DNA from: a bacterium
GTDB taxonomy: Bacteria > Actinomycetota > Acidimicrobiia > Acidimicrobiales > CATQHL01
Reading direction: 5' to 3'
Assembly (NCBI GenBank): GCA_028824415.1
Contig: JAPPDX010000105.1
Span: forward strand, 1 to 55,588
DNA length: 55,588 bases
Shown piece by piece: positions 1 to 8,680 of the stretch. A model generated the notes under the pieces. That model saw nothing but the letters and a program-made list of their open reading frames with translations. It had not been told where the DNA came from and made no database searches. Both the position numbers and the translations under genes were made by a program. Positions within the stretch are counted from its first letter, which is position 1; each line of letters starts with the position of its first letter.

Positions 1-634
1 GCGCCCAGCGCTCGGGCTGGCCCTGCGGCAGCAGGTTCAGGTGCTGCACCTTCGCCGCCGTGAACAGCTGGGCGGCGCTGTTCGGGCAGGCTGCGACACA
101 GGCACCGCAGCCGATGCAGGCGGCCGCGTCGAAGGCGGTGTCGGCGGCCTCCTTCGGGACCGGCACCAGGTTGGCGTCAGGCGCCGCGCCCGTACTGACC
201 GAGATGTAGCCGCCGGCGGCGATGATGCGGTCCAGAGGGGTCCGATCCACAGCCAGGTCGCGGATCACCTCGAAGGACCCGGCGCGCCACGGCTCGATCG
301 TGATGAGGTCCCCGTCGGAGAACTGCCGCATGTGAAGCTGGCACGTGGCCGTGCCCTTCTGGGGGCCGTGGGCGCGCCCGTTGATCATCAGACCGCACGT
401 GCCGCAGATTCCCTCCCGGCAGTCGGACTCGAAGACGATGGGCTCCCGCCCCTCAAGCGTGAGGCGCTCGTTCAGCACGTCGAGCATCTCGAGGAACGAG
501 GCATCGGGGCTGACGCCGGTGGCCTCGTAGGTCTCGAAGCGCCCGGCGGCGTCGGGTCCGTCCTGGCGCCAGACGCGCAGCCGCAGGTTCAGCGTGCCGG
601 CTTCGACGGGTGCCTGGCTCTCGGGCAGGTTCAC
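1..634 (-). CDS. sdhB: Succinate dehydrogenase / fumarate reductase iron-sulfur subunit (3' end outside window)
   Basis: Electron-transfer subunit of respiratory complex II. It passes electrons from the SdhA flavin to the membrane anchor through three Fe-S centres. About 211 residues are visible. The first cysteine set ([11 protein letters not shown], then TCQLHM) is the plant-type [2Fe-2S] site. The second ([14 protein letters not shown]) is the start of the 4Fe-4S/3Fe-4S ferredoxin-like domain; the C-terminus is cut by the window edge. The GTG start at 634 overlaps the sdhA stop codon by four bases (GTGA), indicating translational coupling. The cysteine spacing and the single long SdhC anchor upstream resemble the Bacillus/Bacteroides-type three-subunit enzyme rather than the four-subunit E. 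coli form; that is family knowledge. Certain at family level. Confidence 0.93.
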   Translation of the reverse strand, partial: MNLPESQAPVEAGTLNLRLRVWRQDGPDAAGRFETYEATGVSPDASFLEMLDVLNERLTLEGREPIVFESDCREGICGTCGLMINGRAHGPQKGTATCQLHMRQFSDGDLITIEPWRAGSFEVIRDLAVDRTPLDRIIAAGGYISVSTGAAPDANLVPVPKEAADTAFDAAACIGCGACVAACPNSAAQLFTAAKVQHLNLLPQGQPERWA

Positions 635-2553
635 TTGTAGGACCTCGTGGTCGGCGTCACGGTGTTGAACTCCAACTCCTCGCGGTGGCGGATCGGCTCG
701 ACGCCCGGCCCGGCCCACTCCCATGCCGCCACGTGCGCGAAGCGGTCGTCGTCACGGCGGGCCTCACCCTCGGTGTCCTGGTGCTCCTCGCGGAAGTGGC
801 CGCCGCAGGACTCCTCGCGCTCCAGCGCGTCGCGCGCCAGCAACTCGGCGAGTTCGAAGAAGTCGTCGACGCGCCCGACCTTCTCGAGGGACTGGTTGAG
901 CGTGGCGGCCGAACCCGGGACACAGACGTCGGCGTGGAACTCCTCGCGCAGGGCGGGGATCTCCGCCAGTGCCTTGGTGAGGCCGGCGGCGTTGCGCGAC
1001 ATGCCGCAGTGGTCCCAAACGATCCTGCCCAGCTCGCGGTGGAACCAGTCCACTGTGCGCGATCCCCGGGCGGCCGTCCAGCGGGCGATCCCGTCGTCGA
1101 TCTCGGAGACGGCGGCCGCGAATGCGGGATGATCGATCCCCGGCCCCGCCTTGCCGAGGCGGCCGGCGAGGTAGTCGCCCACGGTGTAGGGGATGACGAA
1201 ATAGCCGTCGGCCAGCCCCTGCATCAGGGCCGAGGCCCCGAGGCGGTTGGCGCCGTGGTCGGAGAAGTTCGCCTCGCCCGCCACGAAGAGGCCCGGCACG
1301 TTGCTCATGAGGTTGTAGTCGACCCACAGGCCGCCCATCGTGTAGTGGACCGCCGGGTAGATCCGCATGGGCGCCCGGTAGGGATCCTCGCCGGTGATGC
1401 GCTCGTACATGTCGAAGAGGTTCCCGTACTTGGCCCGCACCACGTCGGCGCCGTCGCGCGCCAGCACATCGGAGAAGTCCAGGTAGACGCCGTTGCGCAA
1501 CGGACCGACCCCCCGGCCGGCGTCGACGACGGCCTTGGCGTTGCGCGACGCCACGTCTCGGGGAACCAGGTTTCCGAAGGCGGCGTACTTCTCCTCGAGG
1601 TAGTAGTCGCGCTCGCTCTCGGGGATCTCCTCCGGCGGCCTCGCGTCGTCGAAGGCCCGCGGCACCCAGATGCGCCCGTCATTGCGCAGGGACTCCGACA
1701 TCAGCGTCAACTTGGACTGGAAGTCGTCTCCGGCGGGGATGCAGGTGGGGTGGATCTGCGTGTAGCACGGATTCGCGAACAGGGCGCCGCGCCGGTGCGC
1801 CCGCCAAGCCGCGGTGACGTTGCACATCATGGCGTTGGTGGACAGGTAGTAGACGTTGCTGTACCCGCCGGTGGCCAGAATCACGGCGTCGCCGGCGTGG
1901 GCACTGACCTCGCCGGTCAGGAGATCCCGCACGACGATGCCGACCGCCCGATCCTCCGCGACCACCAGGTCGAGCATCTCCGCGCGGGTGTGCAGGTCGA
2001 CGGTGCCCGCCGCCACCTGCCGCATCAGCGCCGAGTAGGCGCCGAGGAGGAGCTGCTGGCCTGTCTGACCGCGGGCGTAGAAGGTGCGCGAGACCTGCGC
2101 CCCGCCGAAGGAGCGGTTGTCCAGGAGGCCGCCGTACTCGCGGGCGAAGGGGACGCCGGCGGCCACGCACTGGTCGATGATCGCCACCGACGTCTCGGCG
2201 AGGCGGTGCACGTTGGCCTCGCGACTGCGGTAGTCGCCGCCTTTGATGGTGTCGTAGAAGAGCCGGTAGACGCTGTCGCCGTCATTCTTGTAGTTCTTGG
2301 CGGCGTTGATGCCGCCCTGCGCGGCGATGGAGTGCGCCCGGCGCGGCGAGTCGTGGTAGGTGAACGCCTTGACCCGGTAACCGAGCTCGCCGAGGGACGC
2401 CGCAGCGGAGGCGCCCGCCAGGCCGGTGCCCACCACGATGATCGTGAAGCGGCGTTTGTTGTTGGGGTTGACGAGGCGCAGGGAGAACTTGTGATCCGTC
2501 CAGGCGTCCTCGATGGGGCCCTCGGGCAGGTGGGCGTCCAGACTCCCGATCAT
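631..2553 (-). CDS. sdhA: Succinate dehydrogenase flavoprotein subunit
   Basis: Catalytic subunit oxidising succinate to fumarate (or the reverse), with covalently bound FAD. The 640-residue product opens with an FAD Rossmann motif ([20 protein letters not shown]). The histidine-containing flavinylation region follows ([15 protein letters not shown]), and the active-site stretch [15 protein letters not shown] comes near residue 250. The C-terminal region [15 protein letters not shown] and [20 protein letters not shown] is typical of the family. A start 45 bases upstream (2598) is possible, but the ATG at 2553 has a GGGAGG ribosome site six bases before it and matches the usual N-terminus. It lies between sdhC and sdhB in one minus-strand operon. 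Length is normal for the Bacillus/Bacteroides-type flavoprotein. Confidence 0.95.
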   Translation of the reverse strand: MIGSLDAHLPEGPIEDAWTDHKFSLRLVNPNNKRRFTIIVVGTGLAGASAAASLGELGYRVKAFTYHDSPRRAHSIAAQGGINAAKNYKNDGDSVYRLFYDTIKGGDYRSREANVHRLAETSVAIIDQCVAAGVPFAREYGGLLDNRSFGGAQVSRTFYARGQTGQQLLLGAYSALMRQVAAGTVDLHTRAEMLDLVVAEDRAVGIVVRDLLTGEVSAHAGDAVILATGGYSNVYYLSTNAMMCNVTAAWRAHRRGALFANPCYTQIHPTCIPAGDDFQSKLTLMSESLRNDGRIWVPRAFDDARPPEEIPESERDYYLEEKYAAFGNLVPRDVASRNAKAVVDAGRGVGPLRNGVYLDFSDVLARDGADVVRAKYGNLFDMYERITGEDPYRAPMRIYPAVHYTMGGLWVDYNLMSNVPGLFVAGEANFSDHGANRLGASALMQGLADGYFVIPYTVGDYLAGRLGKAGPGIDHPAFAAAVSEIDDGIARWTAARGSRTVDWFHRELGRIVWDHCGMSRNAAGLTKALAEIPALREEFHADVCVPGSAATLNQSLEKVGRVDDFFELAELLARDALEREESCGGHFREEHQDTEGEARRDDDRFAHVAAWEWAGPGVEPIRHREELEFNTVTPTTRSYK

Positions 2554-2599
2554 CGCGGGCCTCCCGTGGCGGACCGGGCGGCGCTGCCGGTGGCGCACC

Positions 2600-2620
2600 G
2601 GCGGCCTCGAGATGGCCGCC
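2600..2620 (-). other. Hairpin in sdhC-sdhA spacer
   Basis: A perfect 7-bp stem (GGCGGCC / GGCCGCC) with a 7-nt loop lies in the 100-nt spacer between sdhC and sdhA. It has no T-tract. It may tune expression or protect mRNA between the anchor and the flavoprotein; this is inference only. Confidence 0.3.
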
Positions 2621-2656
2621 TACGGCGCCCCCCGTATCGCCGCCCTCCCAAGCCGG

Positions 2657-3496
2657 TCACGGCGTGCCTCCTGGTGTGCCGAGGGCGTCGCCGGTTGCGT
2701 GGTCGGCCTGCTGCTGGTGTTCCCGCACGACCGATCTGCCGCCGTCGTCGATCACGCCGGCCTGCACCAGGATCGGGAAGCTGAGGTTGCCGACAAGGAT
2801 CACCGCCGCGAACGCCTGGGCGAACCTGCGCCGCAGCGGGTTCCAGCGGGGGCTGTTGATCCCGAGACTCTGGAACATGCTCCAGGCGCCGTGGTAGATG
2901 TGGGTGGCCAGCGCCACGTTCGCCACGATGTACCAGATGGCGACGGGCAGGTTGGACAGGCTCGCCACGACATTGTGGTACGGGTCGCCGCGGACGTAGT
3001 CGGGGTTGAAGTGACCCCAGGTCAGGTCCGCCAGGTGGTACACGACGAACAGGCCGACGAGAGGTCCCGTCCAGCGCATCGTGCGCGAGGCGTAGTTGGC
3101 GGCGATGTAGTCGCGGCCCCCCGGGTAGCGGCGATCGGCTGACCGGCTCATCCGGGTGAGGCTGTAGGCCGAGTGAATGTGCAGCGCGAACGCCGCGATG
3201 AGGCCGAAGCGCAGAGCCCAGAGCACCCAGGTGCGGGGGATCACCTCGGTGCCGAGATCGCGCAGGGTCTCGGCGTACTCGTGAGTCTCCCACGGACCGT
3301 CGTAGAGGTGCAGATTGCCGAGCATGTGCACCAGCACGAATCCCAGCAGGGCGAGCCCGGTGAGCGCCATGACCCACTTCTTGCCGACCGCCGACTGGTA
3401 GAGGTTGAGCGGCCACGGAAGCTCCCGCCGCGCCTCTCGCGCGCGGCGAGGTCCTGCTGGCTTCTCGGCGGTCGGCGTTGGGGTGACGGGACTCAG
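2657..3496 (-). CDS. sdhC: Succinate dehydrogenase cytochrome b subunit, probable CTG start
   Basis: Membrane anchor of complex II, of the long single-polypeptide cytochrome b558 type. Five hydrophobic segments are visible. Histidines that could ligate heme occur in VHMLGNL, LHIHSAYS, YHLADLTWGHF and LATHIYHGAWS. The first in-frame ATG (3370) would remove the conserved first part of helix 1: the codons upstream read ELPWPLNLYQSAVGKKWV and belong to the family. The frame stays open back to a TGA near 3534, but contains no ATG, GTG or TTG. A CTG at 3494-3496 is preceded by AGGAG seven bases upstream, so I place the start there (279 residues). A sequencing frameshift further upstream is the alternative. 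First gene of the sdhCAB operon. Confidence 0.82.
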   Translation of the reverse strand: MSPVTPTPTAEKPAGPRRAREARRELPWPLNLYQSAVGKKWVMALTGLALLGFVLVHMLGNLHLYDGPWETHEYAETLRDLGTEVIPRTWVLWALRFGLIAAFALHIHSAYSLTRMSRSADRRYPGGRDYIAANYASRTMRWTGPLVGLFVVYHLADLTWGHFNPDYVRGDPYHNVVASLSNLPVAIWYIVANVALATHIYHGAWSMFQSLGINSPRWNPLRRRFAQAFAAVILVGNLSFPILVQAGVIDDGGRSVVREHQQQADHATGDALGTPGGTP

Positions 3497-3630
3497 AGTG
3501 CTGCTCCTGCGCGTGGTCGCGGCGAGGGGGGATCAGGGCGGTAGGCGCCTGGGTGGGGCTCTGCGGTTCGTTACGTTACCGGCGAGAACCCCCGTCGCCC
3601 GGAAACCTCGAGAAATCCCCGTTCCCGCAC

Positions 3631-3659
3631 TTGATTTTGGTCGAAACACCCGGCATACT
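3631..3659 (+). promoter_or_regulatory. Candidate sigma-70-type promoter for whiB
   Basis: TTGATT (3631-3636), 17 bases, then CATACT (3654-3659), about 140 bases before the whiB ATG. The local sequence is AT-richer than its surroundings. No other promoter-like pair is clear in the 305-base space between sdhC (3496) and whiB (3802). Confidence 0.4.
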
Positions 3660-3661
3660 CT

Positions 3662-3716
3662 CAGTTACACACTTGTAATTACACAGGTGTGAATAGACCT
3701 GTGGACAACACAGGTG
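3662..3716 (+). promoter_or_regulatory. Dyad and repeated ACAGGTG boxes upstream of whiB
   Basis: The sequence just downstream of the candidate promoter holds the perfect 8-mer palindrome GTAATTAC inside a looser dyad (ACACttGTAATTACacaGGTGT). The box ACACAGGTG occurs twice, about 30 bases apart. Such clustered boxes in a leader are what a DNA-binding regulator, possibly WhiB itself or a partner, would use. The binding protein is unknown. Confidence 0.35.
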
Positions 3717-3801
3717 CCAGCAGGTGCTCGGACGGCTGCCGGAGGCGACCACACCGGGGGGTCTCCGGGTTCGAGGACCCGACGATGGGGAGGATGTCCG
3801 G

Positions 3802-4080
3802 ATGTTCACCCAGGAGATGCGAGTCCAGGATCCCTGGAAGCAGTACGCCAACTGCCTCGGCGTGGATCCCGATCTGTTCTTTCCCGAGCGCGGTGCGTCC
3901 ACCAAGGAGGCCAAGCGGGTCTGCAGCGCCTGTGTCGTTCGCTCGGAGTGCCTCGAATACGCCCTTGAGAATGGTGAGAAGTTCGGGATCTGGGGCGGCA
4001 TGAGCGAGAGGGAGCGCCGGCGTGTACGCCGCGAGCGCGCTCTGGCGCGACGTCAGGCGAGCGGTACCGCCACCGCCTGA
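3802..4080 (+). CDS. WhiB-family [4Fe-4S] transcriptional regulator
   Basis: Small redox-responsive regulator typical of Actinomycetota; such proteins bind a [4Fe-4S] cluster and partner with the principal sigma factor. The 92-residue product has the four cluster cysteines at about residues 18, 41, 44 and 50 (NCLG ... CSACVVRSEC), the FGIWGGMSERERR turn, and a basic C-terminal tail for DNA contact. The pattern is closest to the WhiB2/WhmD division-associated group, but this cannot be settled by eye. The start at 3802 is supported by GGGGAGG at 3787-3793; an upstream ATG at 3724 would add 26 residues that do not look like WhiB. A long regulatory leader precedes it. Confidence 0.93.
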   Translation: MFTQEMRVQDPWKQYANCLGVDPDLFFPERGASTKEAKRVCSACVVRSECLEYALENGEKFGIWGGMSERERRRVRRERALARRQASGTATA

Positions 4081-4135
4081 GGGCTTCCGGGCCGCCAATT
4101 ATTTCCGCTCGCCTGACGGCTTCAGCGAGTGCGGA

Positions 4136-4152
4136 TCAGGTAACCTGAAGTC
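4136..4152 (+). promoter_or_regulatory. Palindrome and -10-like box at tatA start
   Basis: TCAGGTAACCTGA (4136-4148) is a perfect odd-length palindrome. It contains TAACCT (4141-4146), which ends six bases before the tatA GTG. This is the geometry of a leaderless actinobacterial promoter overlapping a possible operator. Confidence 0.35.
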
Positions 4153-4341
4153 GTGGCCGTAATCGGAACGACCGAGTTGATCATCATCCTGGTGATTGTT
4201 CTGGTGATCTTCGGTGGCGCCAAGCTCCCGAAGCTGGCGCGGTCCCTCGGACAGGCTCAGAGAGAGTTCCGCAAGAACGCCGATGAAGTCGAGGAATCGG
4301 CCTCGAGCGGATCCGCCGACACCAAGAACAGCGACACCTGA
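4153..4341 (+). CDS. tatA: Sec-independent protein translocase TatA
   Basis: Pore-forming component of the twin-arginine translocase, which moves folded proteins across the cytoplasmic membrane. The 62-residue product has one N-terminal membrane helix (TELIIILVIVLVIFGG), the hinge FGGAKLPKLARSLG, an amphipathic helix, and a short polar tail. This is a typical TatA/E layout of minimal length. The GTG start has no clear ribosome site; a -10-like TAACCT sits six bases upstream, suggesting a leaderless message. tatB and tatC are not adjacent. Confidence 0.93.
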   Translation: MAVIGTTELIIILVIVLVIFGGAKLPKLARSLGQAQREFRKNADEVEESASSGSADTKNSDT

Positions 4342-4342
4342 C

Positions 4343-4357
4343 ACTCTCGGCGAGAGT
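4343..4357 (+). terminator. Hairpin directly after tatA
   Basis: A perfect dyad ACTCTC-GGC-GAGAGT begins one base after the tatA stop codon, between the convergent tatA and second whiB genes. There is no T-run, so it is a weak terminator candidate or a 3'-end stabiliser. Confidence 0.35.
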
Positions 4358-4518
4358 TCCGCCCAGCGAGGCGGTGCCGCCGGGGGTTGGCCACTGCCCG
4401 CAGGCGAGTCGCTCCGTCCGCGATCTGCGTCGTGTTGCGCCGCGGCGCGAATCCGGCGCCTTGCCGAGGATCTCCGGTGCGTGCTGCCCGGCGGCGCACC
4501 TGGCGCCGTACCGAGCGG

Positions 4519-4818
4519 TCAGGCGACGGCCGCGGGCCGGTCCTCCGCGGGGCGCTGCAACTGCTCCTGTTGCCTGCGGCGCTGCAAGCGCCGGCGCTGG
4601 CGCTCAGACGCCCCTCCCCAGACACCGTGGGAAATGTGGTTGGCGAGCGCGTACTCAAGGCACTCGTTGACCACGGGGCACTCGGCGCAGATCTTCTGGG
4701 CGCGCAACACGCCGACGCCGTCAGAGGGAAAAAAAACGTTTGGGGGCTCGCCGACGCAGCGTGCCCGTGCCATCCAGCCCGTGCTCGGCAACCTCGACGG
4801 CATTGTCGCGGTGTCCAT
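4519..4818 (-). CDS. Second WhiB-family [4Fe-4S] regulator
   Basis: A 99-residue WhiB protein on the opposite strand to the first. The four cluster cysteines are at about 21, 44, 47 and 53 (RCVG ... CAECPVVNEC), followed by HGVWGGASERQRRR and a Gln/Arg-rich tail. The sequence differs clearly from the first WhiB, so the two are not a recent duplication; it looks closer to other WhiB subfamilies than to WhmD. The ATG at 4818 has no ribosome site, and a TACTTA box lies six bases before it on this strand, so the message may be leaderless. Convergent with tatA across a 177-base gap that shows only the hairpin at 4343. Confidence 0.92.
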   Translation of the reverse strand: MDTATMPSRLPSTGWMARARCVGEPPNVFFPSDGVGVLRAQKICAECPVVNECLEYALANHISHGVWGGASERQRRRLQRRRQQEQLQRPAEDRPAAVA

Positions 4819-4979
4819 CGAGAGTAAGTACGTGACGCGACGGCTAAAGGCCCCGTAAAGGGCTCGGAATCCGCCCGCAGGAGTCCCGCAGGCGATTCGG
4901 CCGGGGCGCCACAGGGCGGTAGCCTCGGGATACGGGTTGCCTCGATGCCGAGTTCACCGAGGGGCCGGAAGGAGCGTTC

Positions 4980-5279
4980 ATGACAAGCATCGGGCCCGAC
5001 TACGAGCAGGAGTTGCCGCCGCCCATCGGCCACGTCAAGGTCGTCTACGTCGGTCCCGTCGCGCCGCACTGGGAGTTCCGATCGGACTTCGGCGACAGGC
5101 AGCTCATCGAAGATTTCCGCATGCGCGCCCAGGCGAGGCTGCTGCTGCTGCCGAGAGACGACCCGCAGTTCCGCCGGAACCGGGAGAGGATCAATCGGGA
5201 CGGTGTGCGCCAGAACCTCCTGATCGAGTGGGACCTCGGCTACGACGAGGACGAGTTCGACCCTTACAGCGAGCCCTGA
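4980..5279 (+). CDS. Conserved-looking acidic protein of unknown function, ppk-linked
   Basis: A 99-residue soluble protein I do not recognise. The start is well supported by GGAAGGAG before the ATG. The sequence begins MTSIGPDYEQELPPPIGHVKV, has a mixed central part containing HWEFRSDFGDRQL and RMRAQARLLLLPRDD, and ends in an acidic tail (DLGYDEDEFDPYSEP). No membrane segment or signal peptide. It ends 11 bases before the polyphosphate kinase start, so the two are very likely co-transcribed and functionally linked. Coding is certain from ribosome site and codon pattern; function unknown. Confidence 0.75.
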   Translation: MTSIGPDYEQELPPPIGHVKVVYVGPVAPHWEFRSDFGDRQLIEDFRMRAQARLLLLPRDDPQFRRNRERINRDGVRQNLLIEWDLGYDEDEFDPYSEP

Positions 5280-5290
5280 AGGGGGCATAG

Positions 5291-7387
5291 GTGACAATCG
5301 GCGCGCCCACAGAGCCCTCCTCGCACGCGACGGGTGTGGCCGCGCCGGGTGACCTGTCCGCTGCGGGTGGCCGCTATCTGAACCGGGAGTTCTCCTGGCT
5401 CGACTTCGATTCCCGGGTCCTGCACCTGGCGCGCGACGAGACCATCCCGCTGCTGGAGCGGCTGCGCTTCTGCGTGATCGCCGCCGGCAACCTGGACGAG
5501 TTCTTCCAGGTGCGGGTGGCAAGCCTCAAGGCGCGGATGGCCGAGGGCCGGATGGAGCGTTCCGTTGACGGGTTCACGCCGCAGGCACAACTCGCCGGTA
5601 TCCATGCGCGGGTCGAGAAGCTGCTGGCGGGTCTCGAGAACGTTCTCCGCACCCAGATCCTCCCCGCGCTGGCGGTAGAGGGAATCGAGGTCGTGCACTG
5701 GAGCGATCTGGACACCGACGACCGGAAGTTCCTGGAGGGCGAGTTCGCGGACCGGATCTATCCCATCCTGACGCCGTTGGCGGTGGATCCCGGCCATCCG
5801 TTCCCGTACCTCTCGAACCTGTCCACGAGCCTCGGCGTGCGGCTGGTGGATCCCGGCAGTGGCCGGCATTGCTTCGCCCGGATCAAGGTGCCGTTCACTT
5901 ACGGGAGGCTGCTGAGCCTCCCTGACGGCGAGCGCTTCATCCCCATCGAGGAGGTCATCTCGGCGCATCTCGAGGCGCTTTTCCCGGGCATGGAGATCTT
6001 GGAGCACGCCTGCTTCCGGGTAACGCGCAACGCCGACCTGTCCGTCGACGATCAGGAGGCCGAAGACCTGCTGACGGCGGTGGAGGCCGAGCTGCAGAGG
6101 CGCCGGTTCCGCGCAGTGGTCCGCCTGGAGATGTCGGCGTCGGCCTCAGCGGCGATGCGCAACCTGCTGATGGATGAGTTGGACGTGCTGCCCGACGACG
6201 TCTACTCCACGGATTTCCTGCTGCACGTGGAAGGCCTGGGCCAGTTGTGCAAGCTGAAGCGTCCCGACCTGCTGTGGTCGCAGCGCCACCAGTTCGTTCC
6301 GGCCCCGCTGCGGCCCACAGGCGAGGGCACGCCGGACTTCTTCGCCGCCATCCGCAACGCCGACGTGCTGGCGCACCACCCCTACGACTCCTTCGGCGCC
6401 TCGGTACAGGAGTTCATCCACCAGGCGGCGGAGGATCCCGACGTGCTGGCAATCAAGATGACCCTCTACCGAACCGACGGCGACGGCGACATCGTGGAGG
6501 CGCTCGTCTCGGCTGCCGAACGCGGCAAGCAGGTGGCGGTGGTGGTGGAGTTGAAGGCCCGCTTCGACGAGCAGGCCAACATCGGCTGGGCGCGACAGCT
6601 GGAGAACGCCGGGGTGCACGTGGCCTACGGGCTGGTGGGGCTGAAGGTGCACGCCAAGATCTGCCTGGTGGTGCGCGCCGAGCCCGACGGGATCCGGCGC
6701 TACTGCCACGTCGGCACCGGCAACTACAACGCCCTCACGGCCAGGACATACGAGGACCTGGGGTTGCTGACCGCGGATGAGGACATCGGCGCCGACCTCT
6801 CGCACCTGTTCAACCGGCTGACCGGCTACGGCCACGGGTTCACCTACAGCGAACTCGTGGTGGCGCCCGAAGGAGTCCGGCCGCATATCGCCGAACTCAT
6901 CGCCGCCGAGGCCGCGCACGGTGACCGGGGTCGCATCACCTTGAAGATGAACAGCCTGGTTGATGCCGAGATCATCGACGTCCTGTACGCCGCCTCGGCG
7001 GCCGGGGTCCGCATCGACCTGGTTGTTCGAGGGATCTGCTGCCTGCGCCCGGGCGTGCCGGGCCTGTCGGAGACCATCAGCGCGCGGTCGGTGGTCGGCC
7101 GCTACCTGGAGCACTCGCGCATCTACTTCTTCGGCAACGCCAACGGTGTGGGGCGACCGGTGTACCTCATCGGTTCGGCCGATCTGATGCCCCGCAACCT
7201 GAACCGCCGTGTCGAGGCCCTCGTGCCCGTGCACGACCCGCGGCTGCAGGCACGGCTGCAGCGGATCCTGGACACGAGCCTCGCAGAGGGGGCACGGGCC
7301 TGGACCCTGCACCCCGACGGCACCTGGACACCGCCGGAGGAGGGGACCGTCTCGCCTCACGACACCCTGTCGGAACCCGCGGCCTGA
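5291..7387 (+). CDS. ppk: Polyphosphate kinase 1
   Basis: Reversibly polymerises the terminal phosphate of ATP into inorganic polyphosphate. The 698-residue protein shows the N-terminal helical domain (REFSWLDFDSRVLHLARD, RLRFCVIAAGNLDEFFQVRV), the head domain, and the two phospholipase D-like catalytic domains. The phosphorylated histidine is the one in KVHAKICLVV (about residue 454). Conserved histidines follow in RYCHVGTGNYN (473) and LEHSRIYFF (608). Length is normal. The GTG start follows a GAAGGGGG site. It is followed by pstS in the same direction with a PHO box between, which suits a phosphate-storage role. Confidence 0.96.
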   Translation: MTIGAPTEPSSHATGVAAPGDLSAAGGRYLNREFSWLDFDSRVLHLARDETIPLLERLRFCVIAAGNLDEFFQVRVASLKARMAEGRMERSVDGFTPQAQLAGIHARVEKLLAGLENVLRTQILPALAVEGIEVVHWSDLDTDDRKFLEGEFADRIYPILTPLAVDPGHPFPYLSNLSTSLGVRLVDPGSGRHCFARIKVPFTYGRLLSLPDGERFIPIEEVISAHLEALFPGMEILEHACFRVTRNADLSVDDQEAEDLLTAVEAELQRRRFRAVVRLEMSASASAAMRNLLMDELDVLPDDVYSTDFLLHVEGLGQLCKLKRPDLLWSQRHQFVPAPLRPTGEGTPDFFAAIRNADVLAHHPYDSFGASVQEFIHQAAEDPDVLAIKMTLYRTDGDGDIVEALVSAAERGKQVAVVVELKARFDEQANIGWARQLENAGVHVAYGLVGLKVHAKICLVVRAEPDGIRRYCHVGTGNYNALTARTYEDLGLLTADEDIGADLSHLFNRLTGYGHGFTYSELVVAPEGVRPHIAELIAAEAAHGDRGRITLKMNSLVDAEIIDVLYAASAAGVRIDLVVRGICCLRPGVPGLSETISARSVVGRYLEHSRIYFFGNANGVGRPVYLIGSADLMPRNLNRRVEALVPVHDPRLQARLQRILDTSLAEGARAWTLHPDGTWTPPEEGTVSPHDTLSEPAA

Positions 7388-7412
7388 GTCACCCCGCACC
7401 GCCGGGACGGTC

Positions 7413-7445
7413 GTTCACCGGTCGTTCACCTTCCGTTCAGATTCG
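7413..7445 (+). promoter_or_regulatory. PHO box: three 11-bp direct repeats before pstS
   Basis: Three units start at 7413, 7424 and 7435, exactly 11 bases apart: GTTCACCGGTC, GTTCACCTTCC, GTTCAGATTCG. This is the actinobacterial PHO-box pattern (11-nt direct repeats beginning GTTCACC) described for PhoP-type response regulators in Streptomyces. It lies 67-99 bases before the pstS GTG. The obvious regulator is the RegX3-type protein encoded at 15103. Seen directly; the regulator assignment is inference. Confidence 0.82.
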
Positions 7446-7511
7446 CAACGGCCTGCTGTTCCCTCGCCTCGTTACGTTGCACACGTCTGTCGGTGACCCG
7501 AGGCGGAAGAC

Positions 7512-8636
7512 GTGGCGACAACATGCAAGCGTTGGAGATGGCTGGGTGCGATCCTCTGTGCCCTCAGCCTGCTCGCCGCCGCGTGTGGTGGCAGTCCCGG
7601 GGGAGGGAGCGCATTCGGTCTGACGGAGAGGCCGGAGTCCTCGCGGGATCCCGGCGAATCCGCCGCTACCGCTAAACCCACCGCCGGCGAGGACGCCGCA
7701 CGGGCCCTGAGCGACGTTTCCGGCTCGGTGACGATCTCGGGGTCGTCGACGGTCGAGCCGATCTCGGTGCGTGTTGCCGAGTTGTTCCGGGACGTGGCAC
7801 CGAATGTGAGCGTGACGGTCGACGGTCCGGGCACCGGTGACGGGTTCAAGTTGTTCTGTGCCGGCGAGACCGACATCTCCGATGCCTCTCGCCAGATCAA
7901 GGAGGCCGAGGCGGAGGCGTGCGCCGAGGCGGGCATCGAGTGGATCGAATTGCGCGTGGGGATTGACGGGATCGCCGTGCTGACCAATCTCGAGAACGTC
8001 GCGGTGGATTGCCTGAGCTTCGAGGACCTCTACGCCATCGTTGGCCCCGAGTCGGTGGGCTTCACCAACTGGCGCGACGCAGGTGCGCTCGCCGCCGACC
8101 TGGGCTCGTCGACGTCGTTCCCCGACCTGGCTCTCGACATCACGGCACCGGGTGCGGAGTCGGGCACCTACGACAGTTTCATCGAGATCGTGCTGGAGCA
8201 CATCGGTGAGACCCGCGCCGAAGCGGGCGCCATCAGCGAGGACGAGTCGGCTACGACACGCCCGGACTACGTGTCGGCGGGCGACGACAACGTCATCATC
8301 CAGGGCATTGGCGGCGCTCGGGGCAGCTTCGGATGGGTGGGGTTCGCCTTTACCGGCGACGCGGATGTGAAGCTGCTGGCGGTGGACGGCGGTGAGGGTT
8401 GTGTGGCGGCCACACCGGCGACGATCGCCGGCGGCGAATACCCGGTGGCCCGCTCGCTGTATGTCTATGTCAACGCGGCGCGCGCCGCCGACGCCGCTGT
8501 CTCCGCCTACGTGGATTTCTACATGAGCGAGACCGGCCTCAGGCAGGCGGTGAGCGACGTCGGCTACGTCGTACTCACTGACGATGCGCAGGCGGTGACT
8601 GTGACCAACTGGCACCGCCGGAGAATCGGCGGTTGA
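7512..8636 (+). CDS. pstS: Phosphate ABC transporter substrate-binding lipoprotein
   Basis: Extracytoplasmic phosphate-binding component of the Pst high-affinity importer. The 374-residue precursor has a lipoprotein signal (WLGAILCALSLLAAACGG; lipobox cysteine about residue 25), then a disordered linker. The phosphate-binding fold begins at about residue 75 (SGSVTISGSSTVEPISVRVAE) and includes GPGTGDGFKLFCAGETDISDASR. PstS proteins bind phosphate through Ser/Thr/Asp in exactly these loops. The GTG start follows GAGGCGGAAGA. First gene of pstSCAB-phoU, under the PHO box. Confidence 0.95.
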   Translation: MATTCKRWRWLGAILCALSLLAAACGGSPGGGSAFGLTERPESSRDPGESAATAKPTAGEDAARALSDVSGSVTISGSSTVEPISVRVAELFRDVAPNVSVTVDGPGTGDGFKLFCAGETDISDASRQIKEAEAEACAEAGIEWIELRVGIDGIAVLTNLENVAVDCLSFEDLYAIVGPESVGFTNWRDAGALAADLGSSTSFPDLALDITAPGAESGTYDSFIEIVLEHIGETRAEAGAISEDESATTRPDYVSAGDDNVIIQGIGGARGSFGWVGFAFTGDADVKLLAVDGGEGCVAATPATIAGGEYPVARSLYVYVNAARAADAAVSAYVDFYMSETGLRQAVSDVGYVVLTDDAQAVTVTNWHRRRIGG

Positions 8637-8668
8637 CAATTGCGGGACGCCCTCTCGATGCGCCTAGG

Positions 8669-8680
8669 TAGCGTCCGGCT
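8669..8680 (+). promoter_or_regulatory. -10-like box six bases before pstC start
   Basis: TAGCGT (8669-8674) ends six bases before the pstC GTG, and no ribosome site is present. The geometry suggests a second, leaderless promoter inside the pst operon. No good -35 is visible. Confidence 0.3.

Noticed and set aside
610-2784. Long plus-strand frame opposite sdhA
   Set aside because: It mirrors the sdhA codons; composition is a GC-rich shadow and the minus-strand protein is unmistakable.
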